A stretch of DNA of 64,000 nucleotides from Pseudomonas frederiksbergensis (GTDB taxonomy: Bacteria; Pseudomonadota; Gammaproteobacteria; Pseudomonadales; Pseudomonadaceae), in assembly GCF_900105495.1 (NCBI RefSeq), contig NZ_FNTF01000002.1, forward strand, positions 471,501 through 535,500, given 5' to 3'. Both the position numbers and the translations under genes were made by a program. Shown here in pieces: positions 1 to 8,166 of the stretch (positions within the stretch are counted from its first letter, which is position 1; each line of letters starts with the position of its first letter). The notes under the pieces were generated by a model. The model was given only the letters and a program-made list of their open reading frames with translations. It searched no databases and was not told the origin of the DNA.

Positions 1-2
1 TG

Positions 3-833
3 GCCCTGTCGTCGCTGTGCCAGAGTTACCACAGCGTGATCTGCTCGGAAACCGCCCACGTCGAAACCGACGAATGCGGCGCCCCGGAATTCTTTTCCAA
101 CGGTTCCAAACTGCTCATCGCCCGCACTGAAAACGGCAAGCTGACCCCGGATTCGATCCGCGAAATCGCGCTCAAGCGCCAGGACATCCACTACCCGAAA
201 CCACGCGTCGTGACCCTGACCCAGGCGACCGAAGTGGGCAGCGTCTACACCCCGGAAGAAATCCGCGCCATCAGCGCCACATGCAAGGAGCTGGGCCTGA
301 ACCTGCACATGGACGGCGCGCGCTTCTCCAATGCGTGCGCCTTTCTCGGCTGCTCGCCAGCCGACCTGACCTGGAAGGCCGGCGTCGACGTGTTGTGCTT
401 CGGCGGCACGAAAAACGGCATGGCGGTGGGGGAAGCGATTCTGTTCTTCAACCACAAGCTGGCTGAAGACTTCGACTACCGCTGCAAACAGGCCGGGCAA
501 CTGGCCTCGAAGATGCGCTTCCTGTCGGCGCCATGGGTCGGGATTCTGGAAAACGATGCCTGGCTCAAATACGCCAAACACGCCAACCACTGCGCGCAGC
601 TGCTGGCTGAACTGGTCAGCGATATTCCCGGCGTGGAACTGATGTTCCCGGTACAGGCCAACGGCGTGTTCCTGCAACTCTCGGAACCAGCGATTGCCGC
701 ACTGACCGCCAAGGGCTGGCGCTTCTACACCTTCATCGGCAACGGCGGCGCACGCTTCATGTGCTCGTGGGACACCGAAGAAGAACGCGTACGCGAACTG
801 GCGGCGGATATTCGCGAAGTCATGTCCCGCTAA
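3..833 (+). CDS. ltaE: Low-specificity L-threonine aldolase, 3' part
   Basis: The reading frame is open from the left window edge, so the start and roughly the first 70 residues are missing. The visible 276 residues match PLP-dependent beta-eliminating aldolases that cleave L-threonine or L-allo-threonine to glycine and acetaldehyde in the cytoplasm. The segment CFGGTKNG near visible residue 140 carries the lysine expected to bind PLP, and HMDGARFSNA upstream holds the aspartate that contacts the cofactor ring. In Pseudomonas this gene lies close to the glycine betaine monooxygenase genes, and glycine is the end product of betaine demethylation, so the context fits. A hairpin follows the stop codon. 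The family call is secure; the substrate range is inferred. Confidence 0.92.
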   Translation, partial: ALSSLCQSYHSVICSETAHVETDECGAPEFFSNGSKLLIARTENGKLTPDSIREIALKRQDIHYPKPRVVTLTQATEVGSVYTPEEIRAISATCKELGLNLHMDGARFSNACAFLGCSPADLTWKAGVDVLCFGGTKNGMAVGEAILFFNHKLAEDFDYRCKQAGQLASKMRFLSAPWVGILENDAWLKYAKHANHCAQLLAELVSDIPGVELMFPVQANGVFLQLSEPAIAALTAKGWRFYTFIGNGGARFMCSWDTEEERVRELAADIREVMSR

Positions 834-851
834 ACAGCACCCCCGATCCCC

Positions 852-899
852 TGTGGTGAGGGGGCTTGTCGGCGGCGTGCCGACAAGCCCCTCGCCACA
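852..899. repeat. Long hairpin after ltaE, REP-like and possible terminator
   Basis: Two arms of about 21 bases (852-873 and 879-899) pair around the loop GGCGT with one bulge. The outer part TGTGG.GAGGGG/CCCCTCGCCACA is the same family as the repeats at 23608, 42571 and 50785. There is no T-run after it, so intrinsic termination is uncertain. The rest of the 834-994 gap shows nothing else clear. Confidence 0.7.
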
Positions 900-994
900 A
901 AAGCCCTCGCAAGTCGTTCCTCTCCGCGGTCCTGGTCTACATTGATTGACGAGCTGTTCCACTCGCTCAGACAATAATAATCAGGAGCGTACGC

Positions 995-1819
995 ATGTCT
1001 TTACAAGGCAAAACCCTGTTCATCACCGGCGCGAGCCGCGGGATTGGTCGTGAGATCGCGCTGCGGGCTGCGCGGGATGGGGCCAACATTGTGATTGCCG
1101 CCAAAAGCGCCACCCCTCACCCCAAACTGCCCGGCACCATTTTCAGCGTGGCCGCGGAAGTCGAAGCCGCGGGCGGCAAGGCGCTGGCCTTGCAGGTGGA
1201 TGTGCGCGATGAAGTCGCAGTGCGTGAGGCGCTGGCCAAGGCTGACGAGCATTTCGGCGGTATTGATGCGCTGATCAACAATGCCGGGGCGATCAAGTTG
1301 ACCGGGGTTCAACACATCGAGCTCAAGCGCTTCGACCTGATGCACCAGATCAACACCCGCGCCGTGCTGCTGTGCAGCCAGGCCGCCCTGCCCTATCTGA
1401 AGAAAAGCAGCGGACACATCCTCAATCTTTCCCCGCCACTGAATCTGGCAAGCAAATGGTTCGCCCAGTACAGCCCCTACACGGTGACCAAATACGGCAT
1501 GAGCATGCTGACATTGGGCATGAGCGAGGAATTCAAGAACTACGGCATCAGCGTCAATTCCCTGTGGCCGCAATCGATGATCGCCACCGCCGCCATCGAG
1601 TTTCAGCTCGGCTCACGCGAGTCGTTCAAACATGCGCGTACGCCCGCAATCATGGCCGATGCCGCCCATGTGATTCTGAGCAGCAGCGGTCGCAGCATGA
1701 CGGGACGCTTGCTGATTGATGAGGAGATTTTGCGGGAGCACGGGGTGACCGAATTCGATCATTACCGCTTTGAGCCCGGCACGAACGACAAGCTGATGCC
1801 GGATCTGTTTATCGACTGA
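995..1819 (+). CDS. SDR family NAD(P)-dependent oxidoreductase
   Basis: A 274-residue short-chain dehydrogenase of the hydroxysteroid dehydrogenase-like (HSDL2-type) subgroup. The cofactor motif TGASRGIG is near residue 11, NNAG near residue 91, and the catalytic tyrosine and lysine lie in YTVTK near residue 165. The serine expected upstream of them is present in LNLSPP. The start is supported by CAGGAG ahead of the ATG. It is a monocistronic gene between ltaE and gbcB, ended by a REP pair. The substrate is not evident; related proteins act on hydroxyacyl or sterol-like alcohols. A role in betaine metabolism is possible only from position. Confidence 0.88.
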   Translation: MSLQGKTLFITGASRGIGREIALRAARDGANIVIAAKSATPHPKLPGTIFSVAAEVEAAGGKALALQVDVRDEVAVREALAKADEHFGGIDALINNAGAIKLTGVQHIELKRFDLMHQINTRAVLLCSQAALPYLKKSSGHILNLSPPLNLASKWFAQYSPYTVTKYGMSMLTLGMSEEFKNYGISVNSLWPQSMIATAAIEFQLGSRESFKHARTPAIMADAAHVILSSSGRSMTGRLLIDEEILREHGVTEFDHYRFEPGTNDKLMPDLFID

Positions 1820-1831
1820 AACACCAACCAC

Positions 1832-1921
1832 TGTGGGAGCGAGCCTGCTCGCGATGAGGCCGGAACATTCAACATTGATATTGATTGATCCACCGCCATC
1901 GCGAGCAGGCTCGCGCCCACA
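1832..1921. repeat. REP pair, GAGCAGGCTCGC type
   Basis: Two inverted copies of the repeat (TGTGGGAGCGAGCCTGCTCG and its complement) flank about 35 bases. It lies between the convergent SDR and gbcB genes. This is the commonest intergenic repeat in the window, where it also occurs at 4618, 6051, 10171, 15160, 18389, 21291, 33313, 35178, 45041 and 56392. Confidence 0.9.
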
Positions 1922-1924
1922 GGC

Positions 1925-3025
1925 TCAGAACTCGATGCGCACGTCGCCCTTCGGCACGCTGCAGCACGAAAGAATGAACCCTTCCGCTTCATCTTCCTCG
2001 GTGATCCCGCCGTTGTGGTCCATTTCGACCTCACCGCCCAGCTTCATCACCTTGCACGTCCCGCAGATCCCCATCCCGCAAGCCTTCGGAATCAACAGCC
2101 CCAATTTGGCAGCGGCGGCATGCACGGTTTCACCCGGCGCCACACGAATGCTTTTCCCGGACGCGGTGAATTCCACCTGGTGCAGGTCCGCCACGTCGAT
2201 GTCCGGTGCGTCTGCGGCGATTTCGGCTTGCTCCACCGCATCGGCACGGGCTTCCGGTGGCGTAGCGCCAAACGACTCCTCGTGGTAACGCGACATGTCG
2301 AAGCCGACTGACTCGAGCATGCGCTTGACCGCATTCATATACGGCGTCGGGCCGCAGCAGAAAACTTCCCGCTCAAGGAAGTCCGGCGCCATCAGCTCAA
2401 GCATCTTGTGGTTCAGGTAACCGCGATAACCGGCCCACGGTTCGCCCAGACCATGCTTCTCGCAGATCAGGTGCAGGCTGAAGTTATCGATCCGCGACGC
2501 CATGTGTTCCAGCTCGCGGTGGTAAATGATGTCTTTGGGCGAGCGGGCGCTATGGACGAAGACCATGTCGACGTTGCCGTTGGTGTCGTAGAACCAGCGC
2601 GCCATCGACATGACTGGCGTGATACCGACGCCACCGCTGAGGTACAGCACCTTCGGCGCAGTGAAATCCATGGCGTTGAACAGCCCGACCGGCCCGTGCA
2701 CCGCCAGCTCCTGGCCTTCGTGCAGGGTGTCGTGCAGCCAGTTCGACACTTTGCCGCCCGGCACACGCTTGATGGTCACCGAAAAGCTGTACGGCACCGA
2801 TGGCGAGCTGGAAATGGTGTAGGAGCGCATGATCGGCACGCCGTCGATTTCCAGCTCCAGGGTGACAAACTGCCCCGGCTTGAAGAAGAACAGGATTGGC
2901 TGGTCGGCCATAAAGCAGAAGGTGCGCACATCCCAGGTTTCCTGGATGACTTTGACGCAACGGACGATGTGTCGACCATTGGCCCAGGTCTGGGTGGTTA
3001 CCGGATTCAGGAAGCTGTTGGACAT
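1925..3025 (-). CDS. gbcB: Glycine betaine monooxygenase, ferredoxin-reductase subunit GbcB
   Basis: A 366-residue electron-transfer partner of GbcA, passing electrons from NAD(P)H through FAD and a 2Fe-2S centre for demethylation of glycine betaine to dimethylglycine. The N-terminal two thirds is a ferredoxin-reductase fold with the FAD motif RSYTISSSPS and a C-terminal nucleotide motif CCGPTPYM. A plant-type ferredoxin domain ends the protein, with cysteines in CGMGICGTC and ILSCC. The ATG at 3025 is preferred over an in-frame GTG twelve bases upstream because GGAGA precedes it by five bases and it gives MSNSFLNPVT, the start I recall for the P. aeruginosa protein. It is divergent from gbcA. 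Confidence 0.95.
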   Translation of the reverse strand: MSNSFLNPVTTQTWANGRHIVRCVKVIQETWDVRTFCFMADQPILFFFKPGQFVTLELEIDGVPIMRSYTISSSPSVPYSFSVTIKRVPGGKVSNWLHDTLHEGQELAVHGPVGLFNAMDFTAPKVLYLSGGVGITPVMSMARWFYDTNGNVDMVFVHSARSPKDIIYHRELEHMASRIDNFSLHLICEKHGLGEPWAGYRGYLNHKMLELMAPDFLEREVFCCGPTPYMNAVKRMLESVGFDMSRYHEESFGATPPEARADAVEQAEIAADAPDIDVADLHQVEFTASGKSIRVAPGETVHAAAAKLGLLIPKACGMGICGTCKVMKLGGEVEMDHNGGITEEDEAEGFILSCCSVPKGDVRIEF

Positions 3026-3101
3026 GCTGTTCTCCACGGCCGACTACCGGCCTTTATGTTGGCGATTCTGCGTATAGCGCAGCTCCTCCATTTACCTATC
3101 T

Positions 3102-3178
3102 GCGACATTCACATACTTATCGCGACCAGCCCCCAATTACCGGGGGTTGCGCGTCGGGAACAGATTTGGCCATGTCGC
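3102..3178. promoter_or_regulatory. gbcA/gbcB divergent control region with two GTCGN direct-repeat sites
   Basis: Two candidate activator sites lie back to back. Facing gbcB, the minus strand reads GTCGC twice (3126-3122 and 3106-3102, 20 bp apart). Facing gbcA, the plus strand reads GTCGG at 3153-3157 and GTCGC at 3174-3178, 21 bp apart. Direct half-sites two helical turns apart are typical of AraC-family activators, and GbdR is known to activate gbcA and gbcB in P. aeruginosa. That these repeats are the GbdR sites is inferred from the same pattern at other regulon promoters in this window. Confidence 0.6.
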
Positions 3179-3307
3179 CCATGGATAAGGTTCTGGCGAG
3201 CGCCGGCCCCACACTCGCCCCATACCAAGACACAACCTTTACACCTTGCGTAGCAAACCTGATCAGCCACTTTCGCGGCCACGCAGATGGCCTTGAGGAA
3301 ACACACG

Positions 3308-4603
3308 ATGGACGTCACCACTACCCTGAGCCTGGGCGATCCACTGGAACCCGCACGCAAGGCCACCGCGCAGATGTTGCAAGAGCGCGAGCGCACGTTT
3401 TCGCTGCCGCAGCCGTTTTACTCTGACGAGCGGCTGTTTGATATCGACATGCAGGAAATCTTTCAGAAAGAGTGGTTGATCGCCGGCATGACCTGCGAAA
3501 TCCCGACCAAGGGCAACTACCTGACCCTGCAAGTCGGCAAGAACCCGATCATCGTGATTCGCGGTGCCGACGGTGTGGTCCATGCATTCCACAACGTCTG
3601 CCGTCACCGTGGTTCGCGTCTGTGCACCAGTGAAAAAGGCAAGGTCGCCAAACTGGTCTGCCACTACCACCAGTGGACCTACGAGCTGGACGGTCGCCTG
3701 CTGTTCGCCGGCACCGAAATGGGCGCCGACTTCGACATGAAGCAGTACGGCCTCAAACCAGTGAACGTGAAGACCGCAGGCGGCTACATCTTCATCAGCC
3801 TGTCGGAAAACCCGCCGGCCATTGATGACTTCCTGTCGACGCTGAACCATTACATGGAACCGTACGACATGGAGAACACCAAGGTGGCGATTACCACCAC
3901 CTTGATGGAAAAAGCCAACTGGAAACTGGTGCTGGAAAACAACCGCGAGTGCTACCACTGCAACGCGTCGCACCCGGAATTGCTGAAAACCCTGCTGGAA
4001 TGGGACGACGTCACCGACCCGCGTGCCGACCAGGCCTTCAAGGACCACGTCGCGGCCTCTGCCGCCGCCTGGGAAGCCGAGAAGATTCCTTACGCCCACG
4101 CCAGTTTCGGCCTGCGTAACCGCATCGTGCGCATGCCGCTACTCAAGGGCACCGTGTCGATGACCCTGGACGGCAAACAAGGCTGCGCCAAACTCATGGG
4201 CCGCATCAAGAACCCGGACCTGGGCTCGATGCGCATCCTGCACCTGCCGCACTCCTGGAACCACTGCATGGGCGACCACATCATCGTGTTCACCGTGTGG
4301 CCGATCAGCGCGCAGGAAACCATGGTCACCACCAAGTGGATCGTCCACAAGGACGCGGTCGAAGGCGTGGACTACGACGTGGAGCGCATGCGCCAGGTCT
4401 GGGATGCGACCAACGACCAGGACCGTCGCCTGGCCGAAGAGAACCAGCGCGGAATTAACTCCACGGCTTACCAGCCAGGCCCTTACTCCAAGACCTATGA
4501 GTTTGGCGTGGTGAACTTTGTGGATTGGTACAGCGAGCGTTTGCTGAACAACCTGGGCGCGGAGCCTGCGCCTTACCTCAAAGGCGTTCCTGTTAGCGGC
4601 TAA
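3308..4603 (+). CDS. gbcA: Glycine betaine monooxygenase, Rieske oxygenase subunit GbcA
   Basis: A 431-residue Rieske non-haem iron oxygenase that removes one methyl group of glycine betaine as formaldehyde, giving dimethylglycine. The Rieske ligands are CRH at residues 98-100 and CHYH at 118-121. The mononuclear iron site is in NNRECYHCNASH, with histidines at 217 and 222. The ATG at 3308 is chosen over one at 3287 because GAGGAA lies seven bases ahead of it and the resulting length matches the family. The reductase gene gbcB is divergent across a 282 bp shared control region. A REP pair follows the stop. Confidence 0.96.
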   Translation: MDVTTTLSLGDPLEPARKATAQMLQERERTFSLPQPFYSDERLFDIDMQEIFQKEWLIAGMTCEIPTKGNYLTLQVGKNPIIVIRGADGVVHAFHNVCRHRGSRLCTSEKGKVAKLVCHYHQWTYELDGRLLFAGTEMGADFDMKQYGLKPVNVKTAGGYIFISLSENPPAIDDFLSTLNHYMEPYDMENTKVAITTTLMEKANWKLVLENNRECYHCNASHPELLKTLLEWDDVTDPRADQAFKDHVAASAAAWEAEKIPYAHASFGLRNRIVRMPLLKGTVSMTLDGKQGCAKLMGRIKNPDLGSMRILHLPHSWNHCMGDHIIVFTVWPISAQETMVTTKWIVHKDAVEGVDYDVERMRQVWDATNDQDRRLAEENQRGINSTAYQPGPYSKTYEFGVVNFVDWYSERLLNNLGAEPAPYLKGVPVSG

Positions 4604-4617
4604 TCGAGATCAAAAGC

Positions 4618-4693
4618 ATCGTGAGCAGGCTCACTCCTACAGGGGATTTGTGAACGACACAGATCCAATGTGGGAGTGAGCCTGCTTGCGATG
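4618..4693. repeat. REP pair, GAGCAGGCTC type, slightly diverged
   Basis: Two inverted copies (GTGAGCAGGCTCACTCCTAC and TGTGGGAGTGAGCCTGCTTG) sit just after gbcA. They carry compensating differences from the copies elsewhere (GTGAG/CTCAC instead of GCGAG/CTCGC), which keeps the hairpin intact. Confidence 0.85.
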
Positions 4694-4799
4694 GCGCCCT
4701 CCTCAACTACATACCTTTCACTGATACATCCCTCAATCTAGAACTGTACGAAATATGACCTATTCCGTTCAGCGCTATGCCGCACGCACCTTCCAGCCT

Positions 4800-5400
4800 T
4801 CCGCAAACAAGTTATCCACACCTCCACCCACAGCTATTGGGGACAAGTGTGGATTTCGTGGAAACTTTCTCCACAGAAATTGAAGAAAATCCGTGACTTA
4901 TCCAGAAGCAGGGTTTTGAACAGCGATTGGTTGTTTTTTAATCAGAAGCTTGAAGGTCACGTTATACGTGGCTTACAGAGGATGGCGAACACCTTATCCA
5001 CAGAAGCGCCAACAGACTTTGGGGGCAACTTCGGCGGATCTGTGGAAAACCGTTGAAAGCCGCGACAAATCGGGGTTTGTGCGAGTTTCACCGACTAAAA
5101 ACGATAATTTGATCGTTTTTTAATCAGTCGCCTGAAAGGCCCGGTCTATATGGCCTGCAGAGGACAGCGAACATCTTATCCACAGATACGCTAACAGAGA
5201 TTGGGGGCAAGTATTGGCTTGCGTACAAACTTATCCTCTGGAAAAAGCCTGAAAAAACCGCAAGTTAGGTTGGTTGTTTTTTGTACGAAGGCTTGCAGGG
5301 CCTGATTTGTATGGGTTGTAGCGATGGGCGAACACGTTATCCACAGAAGCGCTAACAGGGATTGTGGGTAACCACGATCAGGTCGTGTTGAAACACGACC
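4800..5400. repeat. Degenerate ~180 bp tandem repeats each carrying a perfect DnaA box
   Basis: The perfect DnaA box TTATCCACA occurs at 4812, 4994, 5176 and 5337, spaced 182, 182 and 161 bp, all in the same orientation. Each copy shares further words: GCGAACAnnTTATCCACAG in the last three, CTAACAGAGATTGGGGGCAA and relatives just after the box, and TTTTTTAATCAG about 60 bp before it in two of them. Near-boxes include TTCTCCACA (4867), TTATCCAGA (4898), TGTGGAAAA (5041) and TGTGGGTAA (5363). The block fills the gap between the convergent gbcA and GNAT genes. No credible gene lies inside. It is not oriC by context. A DnaA-titration or re-activation locus is a reasonable inference. Confidence 0.85.
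5381..5400. repeat. Short perfect inverted repeat after the DnaA-box block
   Basis: GGTCGTGTT and AACACGACC face each other across two bases. It could be a protein site or a structure that ends the convergent transcripts; no T-run follows on either strand. Confidence 0.5.
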
Positions 5401-5449
5401 ATCCCGAGTCGATTTCCAGAAGCCAGCTCACAGAAACATGTAGCTCTCA

Positions 5450-6016
5450 TCAGGGCCGATACATCAGATAGGCCTCGCCCGTGACCCGAATCATCGGATG
5501 CGGCGTGATCTGGCAGGTATCGACAATACGAAAGCCATGTCGCTCGTAAAACCGACAGGCGCCGGTGTTCATGGCGTAGTCGATCAGGCTCAAGCCATTG
5601 AGCCCCAGCTGATTGGCACGGTCGTAGGCATAGTCGAGGAACTGCTTGCCCAGGCCCTGGTTTCGCCAGCCTTCATGCAGCGCCAGGCTGGAAATATAGA
5701 GGGTGTCGGGGATTTCCAGCTTGGCGTACGGCGCCAGGACTGGATCGGTCACTGGAGGCGCCAGCGGGTCGTGACGCATCACGTAGCTGTGCATCATGCC
5801 GATGACAGCCCCATCCGCCTCGGCGATGAGGCAGTTCTGATAAGAAAAATCGACGTCGTCACGGGCGTAACGACTGGCGCCCACGTCCAGTAGATCCTGA
5901 CCGGGTTGCGCCAGTTGGCTCCAGATGTAATCCGCAGCACCTTCCGACGAAATCTGGAACAAGCGAGCAATCTCCCGCGCATCCGCGCGCAGGGCCGAAC
6001 GAAATTCAACGGTCAT
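5450..6016 (-). CDS. GNAT family N-acetyltransferase
   Basis: A 188-residue acetyl-CoA-dependent acetyltransferase of unknown substrate. The region LYISSLALHEGWRNQGLGKQFLDYA around residue 110-135 contains the acetyl-CoA binding pattern (R/Q)xxGxG/A, here RNQGLG, and YERHGF near residue 160 is the usual C-terminal GNAT segment. The start at 6016 follows GGGGA. A longer open frame reaches 6139 only by reading through a REP element, which gives the false N-terminus MWERACSR. The gene is convergent to gbcA across the DnaA-box block and follows etfB in the same direction after a REP pair, so it is probably transcribed separately. Confidence 0.85.
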   Translation of the reverse strand: MTVEFRSALRADAREIARLFQISSEGAADYIWSQLAQPGQDLLDVGASRYARDDVDFSYQNCLIAEADGAVIGMMHSYVMRHDPLAPPVTDPVLAPYAKLEIPDTLYISSLALHEGWRNQGLGKQFLDYAYDRANQLGLNGLSLIDYAMNTGACRFYERHGFRIVDTCQITPHPMIRVTGEAYLMYRP

Positions 6017-6050
6017 TATTTCCCCATAAATGTCGGTGACACGAGCACCC

Positions 6051-6138
6051 TGTGGGAGCGAGCCTGCTCGCGAAATGCGGTGGATCAGTCGCCGGAGATG
6101 TTGACTGCGCCCCTTTCGCGAGCAGGCTCGCTCCCACA
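6051..6138. repeat. REP pair, GAGCAGGCTCGC type
   Basis: Inverted copies at 6051-6073 and about 6115-6138, between etfB and the GNAT gene. It may protect the 3' end of the etfB message. Confidence 0.9.
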
Positions 6139-6159
6139 TTAGATGGGTGTTGATAGCTG

Positions 6160-6930
6160 TTAGCGGACTACGCCTTCTTCGATCAGCAACTTGAGGATCG
6201 CTTCGGCACCGGCTTGCGCCGTCACGCCTTTGAGCACCTGCCCGCCGCCACCGCTGGCCTTGGCCGTTGCGGCTTTCATCCGGTCCGCGCCGCTCTTGGC
6301 CTTGATCACCTTCAACCGTTTAGGCCGGGGCTTGGCGGGTTGCAGGGTGGCGACCGCCAGCAGTTCATCGTCGATGACTTCGACTTCATCCGCCTGCAAC
6401 ACCCCGCGTCGGGCCGGGCCGTAGGCGCTCTGCCGAGGCTTCGGTGCCGCGTTATCCACAGTGGCGAGAAATGGCAGGCGCACTTTCAACCGACGGCGCT
6501 GACCGCGAGGCAAGGCCTGCAGTACGAGCGCCGAACCACCGTCGATCGATTCGACTTGCGCCAACCCCACCACCAGCGGCCAGCCCAGGCTTTCGGCCAG
6601 CAAAAACGGCAACATGCCCGAGCCTTCACCGGTTTCCGCCTGGCTGCCGGTCAGCACGACCTGCGCCCCGGCATCACGCAAATACGCAGTCAATGCCGGC
6701 AGCGCATCGGCGCCTTCCGGTTGCTCCAGCACGTGCAGCTGTTCCAGGCCCATACCCAAATAGGCGCGCAATGCAGGTTCGGCAACATCGCCGGCATGCA
6801 GCACTTGCAGGTTATCCCCAGCCAGTTGCAAGCCCAGCTCCACCGCCCGCGCATCCTGCTCCGCGCGACGTGGCCGGCCGGAAGTCGGGTGGGCGCCGAT
6901 GGACACCAGGCTGATGATTTTCGTGCTCAT
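6160..6930 (-). CDS. etfB: Electron transfer flavoprotein beta subunit, dimethylglycine pathway
   Basis: A 256-residue ETF beta-type protein that should pair with the alpha subunit encoded just upstream and carry electrons from the DgcAB dimethylglycine dehydrogenase. The adenine nucleotide-binding beginning of the fold is recognisable (LVSIGAHPTSGRPRRAEQDARAVELG), although the family signature is divergent, as in the P. aeruginosa homologue of this operon. A clear AAGGAAAGG precedes the start, and only 15 bases separate it from etfA. It is the last gene of the dgc operon and is followed by a REP pair. Confidence 0.88.
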   Translation of the reverse strand: MSTKIISLVSIGAHPTSGRPRRAEQDARAVELGLQLAGDNLQVLHAGDVAEPALRAYLGMGLEQLHVLEQPEGADALPALTAYLRDAGAQVVLTGSQAETGEGSGMLPFLLAESLGWPLVVGLAQVESIDGGSALVLQALPRGQRRRLKVRLPFLATVDNAAPKPRQSAYGPARRGVLQADEVEVIDDELLAVATLQPAKPRPKRLKVIKAKSGADRMKAATAKASGGGGQVLKGVTAQAGAEAILKLLIEEGVVR

Positions 6931-6945
6931 AACCCTTTCCTTTCC

Positions 6946-8166
6946 TTAAGCCGCATCGCGCTTGGCTTCGTTGCGGTAAGCCGCTACCGCATCGATCAAG
7001 GCTTGAAGAATCTCGGCGCTCTCGCCGATCACCGACAAGTCGGCCCGTTTGATCATGTCGCAACCAGGATCGAGGTTGATCGCCACCACCTTGTCGCAGG
7101 CACCGATGCCTTGCAGGTGCTGGATCGCCCCGGAAATCCCCACGGCCACGTAAACCCGAGCGGTGACCCAGGTGCCGGACGCACCGACCTGACGGTCGCG
7201 CGCCATGAAGCCATCGTCCACCGCCACACGGGAGGCGCCTTCGGTAGCACCCAGCGCTTCGGCGGTCCTGTGGAAAAGTCCCCAGTCCTTGACCCCATTG
7301 CCGCCGGAGAAGATGAACTCGGCTTCGGCCATCGGAATCGCTGCCGGGTCCACCGCCACCGCGCCCAAATCCTCGATGCGCGACAAGCTGCGAGCCACGG
7401 CTGTGGATAACTCCACCGGCAAGGCTTCGTGACGGGTTTCGCTCACAGGTTCGGCGCATTCGACGGCAGCCAGGATCAAGCGTGCCACCGGGCGCGCAAG
7501 GTCTTGCAAACCGGCACCGGCGCGGCCGATGCATTCCTCATCCTTGACCTGCCAGACCCGCGTGGCCGGGCGTTCGCCCAGCGCGGCGGCAAAGCGTCGA
7601 CCCAATTCACCACCGCCACTGCGGCTGTCCGGTAGCAGCCAGTGACGCGGGCTGAACTGGTTATCCACAGCCCGCAGGCCCTGGACCCGTTGTTCCGGTG
7701 CATAACCGCTGAATTCTTCGCCATCCAGCACCAGCAAGCGATCAACGCCAGCGGTGGCGAAGGCATTTTCCTTGTGCTCGCCGAAGACCACGGCCAGTAC
7801 CGCGCCGTCGTTACCGGCCAACTGATGAGCCAGGCCGAGCAAGTCGCGGTCGTGGCTGCTCAAGCGGCCGCCAACCATATCCGGCACCACGCTGATGTAG
7901 AACGCCGGTTGTGGCACTTGATGCAGCGGCAATTGCACTTCAACCGCGGCCGAGCGTTTAGTCGCCCCGCCTTGTTGTGCGCCGCTGCGGTCGATCCGCT
8001 TGATCCCGTTGGGACCGATAAAACCGATGCCATGGGGATTCTTGCGGATGACGCCGTTAGGCCCCATCCAGCTGTGTTGCGCCGGTTGCATGGCCGCGTG
8101 CAGCGGGTGCAGACGGTTACGGGCGATCCATTCGGCGCGTGGGTCGCGGCGGATAATGTCGCTCAT
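6946..8166 (-). CDS. etfA: Electron transfer flavoprotein alpha subunit, dimethylglycine pathway
   Basis: A 406-residue ETF alpha. The C-terminal FAD domain is typical: SRVAVDDGFMARDRQVG, then VAVGISGAIQHLQG and VAINLDPGCDMIKRAD. At 406 residues it is about 90 longer than common ETF alpha proteins; the extra sequence is an N-terminal region with DRSGAQQGGATKRSA-like low-complexity linker. Its ATG overlaps the TGA of dgcB by four bases (ATGA), so translation is probably coupled. The position between dgcB and etfB ties it to dimethylglycine oxidation rather than to fatty acid oxidation. Confidence 0.92.
   Translation of the reverse strand: MSDIIRRDPRAEWIARNRLHPLHAAMQPAQHSWMGPNGVIRKNPHGIGFIGPNGIKRIDRSGAQQGGATKRSAAVEVQLPLHQVPQPAFYISVVPDMVGGRLSSHDRDLLGLAHQLAGNDGAVLAVVFGEHKENAFATAGVDRLLVLDGEEFSGYAPEQRVQGLRAVDNQFSPRHWLLPDSRSGGGELGRRFAAALGERPATRVWQVKDEECIGRAGAGLQDLARPVARLILAAVECAEPVSETRHEALPVELSTAVARSLSRIEDLGAVAVDPAAIPMAEAEFIFSGGNGVKDWGLFHRTAEALGATEGASRVAVDDGFMARDRQVGASGTWVTARVYVAVGISGAIQHLQGIGACDKVVAINLDPGCDMIKRADLSVIGESAEILQALIDAVAAYRNEAKRDAA

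Noticed and set aside
4847-5056. 69-residue open frame inside the DnaA-box repeats
   Set aside because: It reads through the repeat units, has no ribosome site, and its sequence is not conserved between the repeat copies.
4800-5400. DnaA-box block as the chromosomal origin
   Set aside because: No dnaA, dnaN, rpmH, rnpA or gid genes nearby; the neighbours are gbcA and a GNAT gene.
6017-6139. Longer N-terminus for the GNAT protein (MWERACSR...)
   Set aside because: It translates a REP element. The ATG at 6016 has a ribosome site. The same false N-terminal words appear beside other REP copies.
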